In this document: positions 1 through 8,795 of the stretch, one piece after another
Numbering within the stretch: the first letter of the stretch is position 1
Layout: each line of letters begins with the position of its first letter
NCBI RefSeq assembly: GCF_030815145.1
Contig: NZ_JAUSWJ010000001.1
Location: 2,790,001-2,854,000 of the forward strand
From: Kaistia geumhonensis
GTDB taxonomy: Bacteria; Pseudomonadota; Alphaproteobacteria; Rhizobiales; Kaistiaceae
DNA length: 64,000 nucleotides
Reading direction: 5' to 3'
The notes under the pieces: model-generated
Told to the model about the DNA's origin: nothing
Databases searched by the model: none
Seen by the model: the letters and a program-made list of their open reading frames with translations, nothing else
Position numbers and translations under genes: made by a program

Positions 1-65
1 TCGAGGTCGATGGCGACGACGATCTCGGTTTCCTTCGTCTTGCGCTCGATCCTGGCGCTGCGCAT
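1..65 (-). CDS. hisB: Imidazoleglycerol-phosphate dehydratase, N-terminal fragment
   Basis: Only the first about 21 codons are inside the window; the gene runs off the left edge. The visible N-terminus, MRSARIERKTKETEIVVAID, matches the conserved HisB opening (the R-x-T-K-E-T-x-I pattern that precedes the first metal-binding region). HisB dehydrates imidazoleglycerol phosphate in histidine synthesis in the cytoplasm. An in-frame ATG nine bases further upstream (position 74) would add MGP; the inner ATG fits the family better. The gene is divergent from hslV, an arrangement familiar in rhizobial genomes, which supports the call despite the short piece. Confidence 0.75.
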   Translation of the reverse strand, partial: MRSARIERKTKETEIVVAIDL

Positions 66-253
66 CGGCCCCATCCCGAAAAGCTAAGTCAGTCCTGACT
101 GTTCGGCGCGCTTTTAGCAGGCGCAGGGCATGAATGCCACCGCCTCCGCCGGCGGCTTTGCAAGCGCCAGATGGCCGCCTACATAAGTCGCCTACTCACC
201 GGGATCGCCGCGGGGCCATCGTGGACCAAGGCGATCCGCCACGAAAGCGTTCC
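66..253. promoter_or_regulatory. Divergent hisB / hslV promoter region
   Basis: This gap between divergent genes must carry both promoters. On the plus strand a possible element is TTTGCA (157-162), a 17-base spacer and TACATA (180-185), the latter preceded by CC so that it reads CCTACATA. That resembles alphaproteobacterial heat-shock (RpoH) -10 boxes, and hslVU is a classical heat-shock operon, but the -35 match is weak. No open reading frame with coding character lies here; the upstream extension of the hslV frame (from 134) is proline-rich and unlike any HslV. Confidence 0.3.
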
Positions 254-820
254 ATGTCCCATCCTCAAACCGAAAACCCCTACGGCCCCTGGCACGGCAC
301 GACGATCATCACCGTGCGCAAGGGCGGCAAGGTCGTGATCGCCGGCGACGGCCAGGTGTCGCTCGGCCAGACGGTCATCAAGCACAATGCCCGCAAGGTG
401 CGCCCGCTCGGCAAGGGCGGCGTCATCGCCGGCTTCGCCGGCTCGACCGCCGACGCCTTCACGCTGTTCGAGCGGCTCGAGGGCAAGCTCGAGCAATATC
501 CCGGCCAGTTGACGCGGGCCTGCGTCGAGCTCGCCAAGGACTGGCGCACCGACCGCTATCTGCGCCGGCTGGAAGCCATGATGCTGGTCGCCGACCGCTC
601 GACGAGCCTCGTGCTGACCGGCACGGGCGACGTGCTGGAGCCCGAAGGCGGCGTCATGGGCATCGGCTCCGGCGGCAACTACGCGCTCGCCGCGGCCCGC
701 GCGCTCATGGACACCGACCAGAGCGCCGAACAGATCGCCCGCAAGGCGATGGCGATCGCCGCCGATATCTGCGTCTACACCAATACCAGCGTCACCCTCG
801 AACAGCTCGATGCCGCCTGA
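254..820 (+). CDS. hslV: ATP-dependent protease peptidase subunit HslV
   Basis: HslV is the proteolytic core of the cytosolic HslUV (ClpYQ) protease and uses an N-terminal threonine as nucleophile. The 188-residue product reads [15 protein letters not shown] followed by [19 protein letters not shown], so the catalytic Thr is residue 16 and a 15-residue propeptide must be removed. The [11 protein letters not shown] and [13 protein letters not shown] blocks are family hallmarks. The ATG at 254 was chosen because the frame open from 134 adds only proline-rich sequence. The stop overlaps the start of the next gene by 11 bases, and hslU follows it, so the three genes are translationally coupled. 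Confidence 0.96.
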   Translation: MSHPQTENPYGPWHGTTIITVRKGGKVVIAGDGQVSLGQTVIKHNARKVRPLGKGGVIAGFAGSTADAFTLFERLEGKLEQYPGQLTRACVELAKDWRTDRYLRRLEAMMLVADRSTSLVLTGTGDVLEPEGGVMGIGSGGNYALAAARALMDTDQSAEQIARKAMAIAADICVYTNTSVTLEQLDAA

Positions 821-1331
821 CAGCGCATCGCGCTACCTGTTCCGTCCGCTGCGGGGCGACGATCTTCCCATGATCGCCGCCTGGCTGACGGAGGAGCATG
901 TCGCGCTTTGGTGGGATCCGCCGGCGATCGCCGTTCCGAAGATCGCTGGCCATCTCGCCGACGGGGCGGTCCGCGCCTATCTCGTGTCCATCGACGGCCG
1001 GCCGGCCGCCTATCTGCAATCCTATGATCCGCATCTCGAAGCGGATCACCCCTATCGCGACCAGCCCCGGGGGACGCTCGGGATCGACCAGTTCATCGGC
1101 GAGGCGGATCTCGTCGGGAAGGGTCACGGGCCGGGGCTGATCGACCATTTCGCCCGCGCGCGCTTCGACGAAGGCGTGCCGCGCATCATCGCCGACCCGC
1201 ATCCGGACAATCACCGGTCGCTGCGGGCCTATGCCAAGGCCGGGTTCCGCCCGCTCGACCGCCGCACCACGATTTACGGCACCGCGCTCATCATGGGGCG
1301 GGACGCCGGAGAACCGACGAGACCAAGATGA
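810..1331 (+). CDS. GNAT N-acetyltransferase, AAC(6')-like
   Basis: This is a 173-residue GCN5-related acetyltransferase. The opening [17 protein letters not shown], the HVALWW motif (30-35), the acetyl-CoA pyrophosphate loop GKGHGPG (103-109) and the closing block [17 protein letters not shown] (residues about 134-150) match the subfamily that includes aminoglycoside 6'-N-acetyltransferases. The natural substrate is unknown; homologues in chromosomal housekeeping positions need not confer drug resistance. It overlaps hslV by 11 bases and its stop overlaps the hslU start (ATGA), so it is an integral middle gene of the hslV-hslU operon. Confidence 0.85.
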   Translation: MPPDSASRYLFRPLRGDDLPMIAAWLTEEHVALWWDPPAIAVPKIAGHLADGAVRAYLVSIDGRPAAYLQSYDPHLEADHPYRDQPRGTLGIDQFIGEADLVGKGHGPGLIDHFARARFDEGVPRIIADPHPDNHRSLRAYAKAGFRPLDRRTTIYGTALIMGRDAGEPTRPR

Positions 1332-2629
1332 CCAATTTCTCCCCGCGCGAGATCGTCTCCGAGCTCGACCGCTACATCATCGGCCAGCAGGAGGCGAAGC
1401 GCGCCGTCGCCATCGCGCTCCGCAACCGCTGGCGCCGCCAGCAGCTGACAGGCCCGATGCGCGAGGAGGTTCTGCCGAAGAACATCCTGATGATCGGCCC
1501 GACCGGCGTCGGCAAGACCGAGATCTCGCGCCGGCTGGCGAAGCTCGCCGGCGCGCCGTTCCTCAAGGTCGAGGCGACCAAGTTCACCGAGGTCGGCTAT
1601 GTCGGCCGCGATGTCGAGCAGATCGTGCGCGACCTCGTCGAGGTCGGCCTCTCGCTCACCCGCGAGAACCGCCGCAAGGATGTCGAGGCCAAGGCGCAGC
1701 TTTCGGCCGAGGAGCGGGTGGTGACCGCCCTCGTCGGCGAGTCGGCGAGCCCGGCCACCCGCGAGAGCTTCCGCAAGAAGCTGCGCGCGGGCGAACTCGA
1801 CGACAAGGAGATCGAGATCGAGGTCCGCGACCAGGGCGGCGCGCCGCAGTTCGAGGTGCCCGGCATGCCCGGCGCCTCGATCGGCGTGATGAATATCGGC
1901 GACATGCTGGGCAAGGCCTTCGGCGGCCGGACCAAGACGCGCCGCGTGACGGTGCGCGACTCGCACAAGATCCTGGTCGACGAGGAATCGGACAAGCTGC
2001 TCGACACCGACGCCATCACGGCCGAGGCGATCGCGACCGTGGAGAACGACGGCATCGTCTTCCTCGACGAGATCGACAAGATCTGCGCCCGCGAGGGGCG
2101 GGCGGGCGACGTCTCGCGCGAGGGCGTGCAGCGCGACCTGCTGCCGCTCATCGAGGGGACGACGGTGGCGACTAAATACGGGCCGGTGAAGACGGACCAC
2201 ATCCTCTTCATCGCTTCCGGCGCGTTCCATATCGCCAAGCCGTCCGACCTTCTGCCGGAACTGCAGGGCCGGCTGCCGATCCGCGTCGAGCTCTCGGCGC
2301 TGCGCGAGGAGGATTTCCGCCGCATCCTGACGGAGACGGAGGCGAGCCTCATCAAGCAGTACATCGCGCTGATGGCGACGGAGGGACTGAATCTCGCCTT
2401 CGCCGACGACGCGATCGACGCCATCGCCCGCATCGCGGTCGAGATCAACGCCTCGATCGAGAATATCGGCGCACGACGGCTGCAGACGGTCATGGAGCGG
2501 ATTCTCGACGAGATCAGCTTCTCGGCGCCCGACCGCAGCGGCGAGACGGTGACGATCGACGCCGCCTATATCGAGCGGCATATCGGCGACCTCGCCCGCA
2601 ACATGGACCTGTCGCGCTACATCCTCTGA
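1328..2629 (+). CDS. hslU: ATP-dependent protease ATPase subunit HslU
   Basis: HslU is the AAA+ unfoldase ring that feeds substrates to HslV. The 433-residue protein is full length: Walker A GPTGVGKT (57-64), the pore-loop segment GYVGRD (90-95), an inserted I-domain (about 110-230), Walker B IVFLDEID (243-250), a sensor region and the C-terminal tail ending LSRYIL that docks into HslV. The start ATG overlaps the stop of the acetyltransferase gene. A strong hairpin lies five bases after the stop codon. Confidence 0.97.
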   Translation: MTNFSPREIVSELDRYIIGQQEAKRAVAIALRNRWRRQQLTGPMREEVLPKNILMIGPTGVGKTEISRRLAKLAGAPFLKVEATKFTEVGYVGRDVEQIVRDLVEVGLSLTRENRRKDVEAKAQLSAEERVVTALVGESASPATRESFRKKLRAGELDDKEIEIEVRDQGGAPQFEVPGMPGASIGVMNIGDMLGKAFGGRTKTRRVTVRDSHKILVDEESDKLLDTDAITAEAIATVENDGIVFLDEIDKICAREGRAGDVSREGVQRDLLPLIEGTTVATKYGPVKTDHILFIASGAFHIAKPSDLLPELQGRLPIRVELSALREEDFRRILTETEASLIKQYIALMATEGLNLAFADDAIDAIARIAVEINASIENIGARRLQTVMERILDEISFSAPDRSGETVTIDAAYIERHIGDLARNMDLSRYIL

Positions 2630-2634
2630 CGGTG

Positions 2635-2666
2635 CGCCGCCTGTTGCCCGCGGGCGACAGGCGGCG
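2635..2666 (+). repeat. Near-perfect inverted repeat just after hslU
   Basis: The arms CGCCGCCTGTTGCCCG (2635-2650) and CGGGCGACAGGCGGCG (2651-2666) pair over 16 bases with one U-G wobble and no unpaired loop by sequence (a few central pairs would open). It starts five bases after the hslU stop codon. There is no following T run, so it is not a standard intrinsic terminator; mRNA 3'-end protection or a Rho-assisted stop is more likely. Confidence 0.6.
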
Positions 2667-2791
2667 GCCCGCGTTCGCCTCCGCCGCCTTGGCGGCGCGC
2701 GAACTGTTGCCGCTCGGCGAGCGGATGCTATACAGCCCGCTTGCCGAGCCGCTCCGAGGGCCGGCGATGACAGGGAACGCGGATCGTCACG

Positions 2792-3751
2792 ATGTCGCGC
2801 ACAAGAGGGGCGCTCGCAGCCCTCATCGCCTTCAGCCTCCTGATGTCGGGCCTCGCGCCCGCCTTCGCCGCCGTCGACGTGCCGCCGGGCAACCGCTTCA
2901 AGCAGCAGCCCGCGATCGACATGAGCTCGATCAAGCGCACCGGCGAGACGAAGGAGAGCTTCGAGGAGAAGTACAAGCGCATCCTGCGCGTGCTTCGCCG
3001 CGACCCGGGCCTCATCCGCCAGATCAAGTCTTCGGCCCGCCGCTACGGCATCGATCCGATCCACATGATCGGGGCGATCGTCGGCGAGCACACCTACAAT
3101 GTCGGCGTCGTCGACAACGCCCAGGCCTATTACGTGAAGGCGCTCGCCTATCTCGGCACCAAGGACCTCGTCTTCGGCTACAAGGGCGAGAGCGTCGACA
3201 GCTTCGTCTCCCGACCGCAATTCGAGGAATGCGCCAAGCTTTCCGACAGCTACGACCTGTGGACCTGCCGCGAATATGTCTGGAACAAGTCGTTCCGCGG
3301 CAAGACGGTGGATGGTGTCTCCTATCCGCGCGACCGCTTCTCCAGGGTGTTCTTCCAGCCGCTCTTCGCCGGTCAAACCTTCGGCCTCGGCCAGATCAAC
3401 CCGCTGACGGCGCTGATGGTCACCGACCGCGTGCATCGCACCAGCGGCCTGCCGCTGCTCGATCCGGAACAGGCGCCTAAGGTCTATGAGGCGATCATGG
3501 ACCCCGATTCCTCGCTCGACTACATGGCGGCGATCATCCGCATGTCGATCGACGTCTATCGCGATACGGCCGGCGTCGACATTTCCGACAATCCCGGCAT
3601 CACGGCGACCCTCTACAATGTCGGCGACGTGAAGGCCCGCGCGCGCGCCCTCGCCGCCGAACGGCGCAAGAGGAAAACGGCCTGGCCGGAAGAGAACTAT
3701 TACGGCTGGCTGGTGAACGACCGCATCGAGGAACTGCGCGGCCTGCTCTGA
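2792..3751 (+). CDS. DUF1402 family exported protein, transglycosylase-like
   Basis: A 319-residue product with a signal peptide (hydrophobic 8-26, cleavage near AFA at 25-27). It matches the DUF1402 proteins of Hyphomicrobiales. Three segments resemble the soluble lytic transglycosylase/lysozyme fold: GAIVGEHTYN (94-103, with E99 where SLT proteins carry the catalytic Glu), FGLGQINPLTA (197-207, like GLMQI-P-TA), and TLYNVG (273-278, like AYNAG). Two cysteines (147, 159) could form a disulfide. A peptidoglycan-cleaving role is therefore inferred, not shown. It lies downstream of hslU with its own 162-base gap and is followed by convergent genes. Confidence 0.8.
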   Translation: MSRTRGALAALIAFSLLMSGLAPAFAAVDVPPGNRFKQQPAIDMSSIKRTGETKESFEEKYKRILRVLRRDPGLIRQIKSSARRYGIDPIHMIGAIVGEHTYNVGVVDNAQAYYVKALAYLGTKDLVFGYKGESVDSFVSRPQFEECAKLSDSYDLWTCREYVWNKSFRGKTVDGVSYPRDRFSRVFFQPLFAGQTFGLGQINPLTALMVTDRVHRTSGLPLLDPEQAPKVYEAIMDPDSSLDYMAAIIRMSIDVYRDTAGVDISDNPGITATLYNVGDVKARARALAAERRKRKTAWPEENYYGWLVNDRIEELRGLL

Positions 3752-3782
3752 GCCTCGCCGCACCCTTCCGCTTGCCGATCAC

Positions 3783-4166
3783 TCAGCCGGAACTGCCGCG
3801 CGGATCGCGGGCCGCCACCTCGTCGAGCAGCGCTGAAAGGCGTCCGAGCGCCTCCGGGCTCAGCCGGCCGATCTCGCCCGCCAGGCGGTGCGCCAGCTCG
3901 CCGGCGGCGGGGTGCAGGCCGGCGGTGTCGATGATCACCTTCGGATGCGAACGGGCAGCGAGCTGCTGGAGCTCTTCCGCCTCGTCCCAGATGACGTTGA
4001 AATAGGCGATGATGCGCTGGATCATCAGCCAGGTCGGCCGTCCGCGGCGGCCATGCTCGAGCGCGGAGAGATAGGCGCTGGAGACGCCGAGCCCCTCGGC
4101 CATCTCCTTCAGCGACAGGCCGCGCTGCTCGCGCATCGCCCTGAGCCGTGCGCCGAGCGGGGTCAC
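3783..4166 (-). CDS. XRE-family helix-turn-helix regulator
   Basis: A 127-residue protein with an N-terminal HTH of the Cro/C1 type: LGARLRAMREQRGLSLKEMA followed by the recognition region GVSSAYLSALEHGRRGRPTW. This version, with the conserved HGRRGRP segment and an FNVIWDEAEELQ continuation, is a conserved alphaproteobacterial family usually beside mltA/Smr genes. The GTG at 4166 was chosen because it overlaps the Smr stop (GTGA) and gives the usual start VTPLGARLR; an upstream ATG at 4283 would duplicate the end of the Smr gene in another frame. The target genes are unknown. Confidence 0.82.
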   Translation of the reverse strand: MTPLGARLRAMREQRGLSLKEMAEGLGVSSAYLSALEHGRRGRPTWLMIQRIIAYFNVIWDEAEELQQLAARSHPKVIIDTAGLHPAAGELAHRLAGEIGRLSPEALGRLSALLDEVAARDPRGSSG

Positions 4167-4771
4167 CGCACCGGCTCCCGCCGCCGCCGCAGCCTGACAT
4201 AGAGCGCGCCGCCGCCGCCATGGCTGCGATGCGCCTCGTCGAAGCCGAGCACGATGTCGCGAAGGCCCGGCTCCGCCAGCCATTGCGGCACGCGCCGGCG
4301 CAGCACGCCGCGCTCCTGTTCACCGAAATGCGCCGCATGCAGATTGGCATGAGCAAGATGCGGCTCGCCGCGGCTCTCGCGAAAACCCTTGCCGGTAATG
4401 ACGAGGACGGTCTTGGCGCCGCGCAGCTGCGCCGAGACGAGGAAGGCGCGGAGCGCCAGATGCGCGTCATGCTGCGTCATGCCGTGCAGATCGATCCGCC
4501 CGTCGATGCCGAGCGTTCCGCGCGCGACACGCGACAAGACGCGGCGCTCGATCGGCGAGAGCGGCGGAACCGAGGGCTTGGCCCGCGCAGCCGGCGCGCC
4601 CGTCGTCTCGGCCGGCGGCACCGACGCGAGCATCGCGGCGTCGATCTCCGGAGGGGCGGGCGGCGCTTCCGGCTCGACGGCGTCGTCGGGCCTGAGCGGC
4701 ACGGCCGTCCGCGCCACCGTGGCCCAGAGCGTCCGCTCCTCCTCGGAGAGACCGCGCCGCCGGCGGGTCAT
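4163..4771 (-). CDS. Smr/MutS2 C-terminal domain protein
   Basis: The 202-residue product has a disordered, proline- and alanine-rich N-terminal half and a C-terminal Smr domain. The diagnostic motifs are DLHGM (94-98) and VITGKG (124-129), with a closing segment HGGGGALYVRLRR. Smr domains are found in nucleases acting on DNA or RNA; the specific substrate here is unknown. It overlaps mltA upstream (ATGA, 4 bases) and the XRE gene downstream (GTGA), forming a coupled mltA-smr-xre unit behind timA. Confidence 0.85.
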   Translation of the reverse strand: MTRRRRGLSEEERTLWATVARTAVPLRPDDAVEPEAPPAPPEIDAAMLASVPPAETTGAPAARAKPSVPPLSPIERRVLSRVARGTLGIDGRIDLHGMTQHDAHLALRAFLVSAQLRGAKTVLVITGKGFRESRGEPHLAHANLHAAHFGEQERGVLRRRVPQWLAEPGLRDIVLGFDEAHRSHGGGGALYVRLRRRREPVR

Positions 4772-5856
4772 GCCCGCGGCACCAGCGTCACGAAGCGGCC
4801 GCGCGCCTGCATCCGGCCGGCGATCTCGCCCGCGGAGCCGCCCGAACCGAAGAAGATGTCGCCGCGCGCCGGGCCGAGGATCGCCGAGCCGGTATCCTGC
4901 GCCACCAGCAGACGGCGGAACGGCTCGCCGCCGCCCGCCGGACCGGGAATGGCGGTGTCGATCCAGACCGGGACGTGGAAGGTGTGGAGCGTGCGATCGA
5001 CCGCGAGGCTGCGGCCGGGCGTGAGCGGCACCTTGGCGGCGGCGATCGGTCCGAGAGCGGGATCGTCGACCGGGGCCTCGCGGAAGAAGATGTAGGAGCG
5101 GTTGGCGCCGAGGACGTCGCGGATTTCGTCCGGATGGGCGGCCAGCCAGGCGCGGATCGACTGCATCGTCACCTTGCCCCGCTCCAGCGCGCCGCGCTCG
5201 ATCAGCACGCGGCCGACCGGCGTATAGGCGTGACCCGACTTCGCGGCATAGGTGACGCGCATCAGCCGGCCGTCCCCGAGGCGGAGGCGGGCAGCGCCCT
5301 GGACATGGATGAAATAGGCATCGACGGGATCGGCGAGAAAGGCGATCTCCAGGCCGCGGCCGTCGAGCGCGCCGTCCATGATGGCGCCGCGGTCGAAGAA
5401 CGGCTCGAAACCGGTCGCCGTCCGGCGGGCGAAGCGCATGCCTGGCTCGAGGCCGGGCGGCGGATCGGCCTCGTCGATCTCGACCAGTTCCTCCGGCGGC
5501 CGCAGGAGCGCCGTCCGGTAGGGGCCGGCCGGGACGAGCGCGGCATCGGCCTCCGGCTCGTAATAGCCGGTGAAGAAGCCGTCGCCGGCCTCGTCTTCAT
5601 GCGGTTCGAAATGGGTTTCGAAGAAGGCGCGGGCCGATGTGGCGTCGAGCGTCTCGGGAAGCTCGAGCGCCCGTGCCGCGACCAGCGCCAGGCTGGCTCC
5701 GTCGACGCCGAGCGCCCGGGTCTTCGGCGGCGCCTCGACGGCTCTCGCGGCTGACAGGCGGAACGCGCGCCAGGCGGCGGCGTGGTCGTCCTCGTCCCAT
5801 CCGGGGAGCGCGGCGAAGCCGACCGGCGACAGCGGACGCGGTTCCCCCGACGGCAC
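4768..5856 (-). CDS. mltA: Membrane-bound lytic murein transglycosylase A family
   Basis: MltA-type enzymes cleave the glycan strands of peptidoglycan, forming 1,6-anhydro-muramyl ends. The 362-residue product contains FFTGYYEPE (94-102) and the long MltA insert domain, then a 3D domain near the C-terminus with VAQDTGSAI (around 318-326) and GDIFFGSG. The likely start is the GTG at 5856, preceded by GGAG at a normal distance. No signal peptide or lipobox is visible, although E. coli MltA is a lipoprotein; the timA stop lies only about 11 bases upstream, so no longer N-terminus is available without overlap. Confidence 0.9.
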   Translation of the reverse strand: MPSGEPRPLSPVGFAALPGWDEDDHAAAWRAFRLSAARAVEAPPKTRALGVDGASLALVAARALELPETLDATSARAFFETHFEPHEDEAGDGFFTGYYEPEADAALVPAGPYRTALLRPPEELVEIDEADPPPGLEPGMRFARRTATGFEPFFDRGAIMDGALDGRGLEIAFLADPVDAYFIHVQGAARLRLGDGRLMRVTYAAKSGHAYTPVGRVLIERGALERGKVTMQSIRAWLAAHPDEIRDVLGANRSYIFFREAPVDDPALGPIAAAKVPLTPGRSLAVDRTLHTFHVPVWIDTAIPGPAGGGEPFRRLLVAQDTGSAILGPARGDIFFGSGGSAGEIAGRMQARGRFVTLVPRA

Positions 5857-5867
5857 GACCGGCTCCG

Positions 5868-6608
5868 CTATTCGACGGTTTCGGTGGCGACGAGCAGCCA
5901 GTTGGGATCGCGCGAGCCGGTGTCGCGCGCGAAGGTCCAGACATCGGTGACGTCGGCAACCACCACCGGGTCGCCGTCAACGACCTCGCCGGCCTTGTTG
6001 CGGGTCGCCGAAATGAGCTTCGACACGAAGCGCACGGTAATCTGCGCGGAGCGGCCGCGCACGGCCGCGTCGGTGATCTCCGCCTTGTCGATGCCGACGA
6101 AGCTGAACTCGACGGTCTCGCCCTTCTGCTCGCGATCGGCGATGGCGCCGGAGAAGCCGTCGAAGACCTCGCGGCCGAGCAGCGGCTTCAGGGCTTTGCG
6201 GTCGCCCTGCGCGAAGGCGGTGACGATCATCTCGTAGGCTGTGCGGGCGCCGTCGAGGAACTGCGCGGGATCGAAGCTGCGGTCGGCGGCGGCAACGGCC
6301 GCCAGCCCTGCTGCGAGCGGCGAGCCGGCGGGGGCATAGGCTGCGATGCGCTCGGCGGCCGGATCGGGGGCGACGGTCACGGTCCCGTCCTCGGCGCGTC
6401 GCGGCAGCGGCACGACCTTGTCGCCCGGCCGCACTTCGGTCGGCTGCGCGTCGATCGTCTTGCCGCCGGCATTCGCGGCATCCTTGCCGCGCCGGCTGAA
6501 CGGATCGAATGGCGGCCGCTCGCTGCCGGTCCTCTGGCCCAGGACGCTCCTGAGCTTCCAGAAGATCACCACAGCGAGAACGAGAAAGATCAGCGTATAG
6601 ATGTCCAC
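5868..6608 (-). CDS. timA: Tim44-like domain membrane protein TimA
   Basis: A 246-residue protein with one N-terminal membrane helix ([16 protein letters not shown], residues 4-19), a charged linker with [11 protein letters not shown], and a C-terminal Tim44-like domain. In alphaproteobacteria this family (TimA) is the bacterial relative of the mitochondrial import motor protein Tim44. The GTG at 6608 was chosen: it gives VDIYTLIF, the expected N-terminus, with AAGAGCGG upstream; the longer frame to 6671 adds unrelated residues. It leads the minus-strand unit timA-mltA-smr-xre and is divergent from secB. Confidence 0.88.
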   Translation of the reverse strand: MDIYTLIFLVLAVVIFWKLRSVLGQRTGSERPPFDPFSRRGKDAANAGGKTIDAQPTEVRPGDKVVPLPRRAEDGTVTVAPDPAAERIAAYAPAGSPLAAGLAAVAAADRSFDPAQFLDGARTAYEMIVTAFAQGDRKALKPLLGREVFDGFSGAIADREQKGETVEFSFVGIDKAEITDAAVRGRSAQITVRFVSKLISATRNKAGEVVDGDPVVVADVTDVWTFARDTGSRDPNWLLVATETVE

Positions 6609-6898
6609 GAAAACCGCTCTTGCCGAAGGCGTCCTACCCCGCGCTGCGCAGCCGGCCTCGAACGGCAGCACGCACCTTACGGTTTATCTGGTATCGACCT
6701 TCGCCGATCCAAGGGCAACCGCGTCCGGATGCCCCGACCGTTCAAGACAGGGACGCGGCCGAGCTGTCAAGGCCCCCCGTCCGGACGGGGGCGCTAGCAG
6801 CCCTCAATCGCTTGTATCACGGGGTCGGAAGTGTTAGCGAGCCGCTGGAAGGAACCGGCCGGAGCGGCCGTTCCGCGTTCGAGGAAACACCCGCGATC
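6609..6898. promoter_or_regulatory. Divergent timA / secB intergenic region
   Basis: A 290-base gap between divergent timA and secB. The secB side ends in GAGGAAA (about 10 bases before the ATG), a good ribosome binding site. Related genomes often have fxsA here; no FxsA-like reading frame was found. No convincing promoter pair was picked out by eye. Confidence 0.4.
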
Positions 6899-7381
6899 AT
6901 GGCCGATACTCCCGCCGACGGCGCCCCGAACCAGGGCCAGCCGAACCTCTCCGTCCTGACCCAGTATGTGAAGGACCAGTCCTTCGAGAACCCGGATGCG
7001 CCGCGCTCGCTCGGCCCGCGCCGCACCGCGCCCGCGATCAATATCGGCATCAATGTCTCGGCCAATCCGCTCGACGCCGAGGATTTCGAGGTCGAACTGC
7101 GCCTTGAAGGCCGCGCCACCGATGGCGAGCAGGTCCTCTTCGTCGCCGAACTGCTCTATGCCGGCATCTTCCGCATCGCCAATGTGCCGAAGGAAAACCT
7201 CGCGCCGCTGCTCATGATCGAGTGCCCGCGCCTGCTCTTCCCCTTCGCGCGGCAGATCCTCGCCGAAATGACCCGCAATGGCGGCTTCCCGCCCCTCCTG
7301 ATCGATCCGGTCGATTTCACCGCGCTCTATCGCCAGCGCCTGATGGAATTCGCCCAGACCCAGCAGACGCGGCCGAGCTGA
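6899..7381 (+). CDS. secB: Protein-export chaperone SecB
   Basis: SecB is a cytosolic homotetrameric chaperone that keeps precursor proteins unfolded and passes them to SecA. The 160-residue protein has the core family blocks [17 protein letters not shown], the acidic stretch [16 protein letters not shown], and [25 protein letters not shown]. The ATG at 6899 is preceded by GAGGAAA; the frame is open further upstream but without family similarity. It converges on dnaQ with only three bases between stop codons. Confidence 0.96.
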   Translation: MADTPADGAPNQGQPNLSVLTQYVKDQSFENPDAPRSLGPRRTAPAINIGINVSANPLDAEDFEVELRLEGRATDGEQVLFVAELLYAGIFRIANVPKENLAPLLMIECPRLLFPFARQILAEMTRNGGFPPLLIDPVDFTALYRQRLMEFAQTQQTRPS

Positions 7382-7384
7382 CGC

Positions 7385-8104
7385 TCAGCCCGCCTCTGTG
7401 GGCTTCTCCGCATAACCGAGCCAGATCGCGCCGCTGAGCTTGCCCACCAGGGCGGCATGGGCGGCGCGATCGTCTTCCGTCAACCGCGAGGGCAGCGGAA
7501 CGGGACGGACATGGATGGCACGCGCCGCGGCGGGCATGGTGCCGTCCGCCAGCTGGGCCGCCGTCTCGTCGGGCACCAGGATGAGATCCGGCTGCCGCCC
7601 GCCGATCAGCTCCAGATACACCTCGGCCAGAAGCTGCGCGTCGAGAAGACCGCCATGCAGCGTGCGCTTCGAGGTATCGACGCCGTAGCGCGCGCAGAGC
7701 GCATCGAGCGAATTCTGGGCGTTCGGATGCTTCCGGCGGGCGAGCATCAGCGTATCGACCACCCGCTCCGCACCGACCGGCGCCATGCCGAGGCGCGCGA
7801 ACTCGGCATTGATGAAGCCGATATCGAAGCTGGCATTGTGGGCGATCAGCTTCGCGTCGCCGATGAATTCCGCGAATTCCCCCGCCACGGAAGCGAAGAC
7901 GGGCTTGTCGGCGAGGAACTCGTCGGAGAGGCCGTGCACGCGGAACGCCTCCACCGGCATCGTCCGCTCGGGATTGATATAGACATGGAAGTGCCGGCCG
8001 GTCGGCAGATGGTTGTAGAGCTCGACGCAGCCGATCTCGACCAGGCGGTCGCCCTTCAAGGGCTCGAGGCCAGTGGTCTCGGTGTCGAAGACGATCTCGC
8101 GCAC
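7385..8104 (-). CDS. dnaQ: DNA polymerase III epsilon subunit (3'-5' proofreading exonuclease)
   Basis: The 239-residue product contains all three DEDDh exonuclease motifs: FDTETTGLEP (from residue 6, Exo I), HNASFDIGFINAEF (Exo II) and HGGLLDAQLLAEVY (Exo III). It proofreads for the replicative polymerase. The GTG at 8104 gives VREIVFDTETTG, the standard start, with AGGAA about ten bases upstream; the longer frame to 8311 reads into coaE. It is the last gene of the ppsR-maf-aroE-coaE-dnaQ run, a common rhizobial order next to the origin. Confidence 0.95.
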   Translation of the reverse strand: MREIVFDTETTGLEPLKGDRLVEIGCVELYNHLPTGRHFHVYINPERTMPVEAFRVHGLSDEFLADKPVFASVAGEFAEFIGDAKLIAHNASFDIGFINAEFARLGMAPVGAERVVDTLMLARRKHPNAQNSLDALCARYGVDTSKRTLHGGLLDAQLLAEVYLELIGGRQPDLILVPDETAAQLADGTMPAAARAIHVRPVPLPSRLTEDDRAAHAALVGKLSGAIWLGYAEKPTEAG

Positions 8105-8186
8105 GCGGCTCGGTTCCTGTTCGGTCTGGCGGAAATGCCAGTTATGGTGGCGGCTGCATCGTCCGGCCGCAAGGGCTTGGGCGTCG

Positions 8187-8795
8187 TTATCCCGCCCGGC
8201 CGGCGGCCGTCGCCGCGAGCGCGGTGAGGATATCGGCCACGGCGCGCTCGGCGGCGGCGAGGCCGCGGCCGGTGTCGATGATGAAATGCGCGCGCCGACG
8301 CTTTTCGGCATCCGGCATCTGTCGCGCCAGGATCGCCTCGAACCGCTCTTCCGTCATGTCCGGCCGCCCGAGGACACGCGCATGCTGGATTTCCGGCGCC
8401 GCCGAGACGACGATCACTGCATCGACGCGGCGTTCGGCGCCCGTCTCGAGCAACAGCGGGACGTCCACGAGCGCGATGCGGCGGCCGGCGGCGCGGGCCC
8501 CGGCGAGGAAGCGGGTCTCTTCCTCGCGCACCAGCGGGTGGACGATCGCCTCCAGCGCCGCGAGCCGAGAGCGGTCGCGCTGGACGATCGACGCCAGCAC
8601 CGCGCGGTCGACCGCGCCCTCCGCAACGGCTTCCGGATGGAGCGCACCGACCGGCGCGACGGCCGCGCCGCCCCGGCCATAGAGCCGATGCACCGCCGCG
8701 TCGGCGTCGTGGACCGCGACGCCGCGGCGGGCAAACATCGCCGCCGTCGTCGACTTGCCCATGCCGATCGAGCCGGTGAGGCCGAGCGTGATCAC
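8187..8795 (-). CDS. coaE: Dephospho-CoA kinase
   Basis: CoaE phosphorylates dephospho-CoA in the last step of coenzyme A synthesis. The 202-residue protein starts [16 protein letters not shown], with the P-loop GSIGMGKST at residues 8-16, and continues with [24 protein letters not shown] and the C-terminal [10 protein letters not shown] segment, all diagnostic. The GTG at 8795 overlaps the aroE stop codon (GTGA), giving tight coupling; the longer open frame is the shadow of aroE. Confidence 0.95.
   Translation of the reverse strand: MITLGLTGSIGMGKSTTAAMFARRGVAVHDADAAVHRLYGRGGAAVAPVGALHPEAVAEGAVDRAVLASIVQRDRSRLAALEAIVHPLVREEETRFLAGARAAGRRIALVDVPLLLETGAERRVDAVIVVSAAPEIQHARVLGRPDMTEERFEAILARQMPDAEKRRRAHFIIDTGRGLAAAERAVADILTALAATAAGRAG

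Noticed and set aside
134-253. Longer N-terminus for HslV
   Set aside because: The extra 40 residues are proline- and arginine-rich, resemble no HslV, and occupy the promoter region.
1274-3763. 829-codon open frame on the minus strand
   Set aside because: It is the reverse shadow of hslU and the DUF1402 gene, rich in Arg/Ala/Asp as expected of GC-rich antisense frames, and matches no family.
6609-6898. fxsA gene expected between timA and secB
   Set aside because: No reading frame with the FxsA membrane-protein pattern exists here in any frame.
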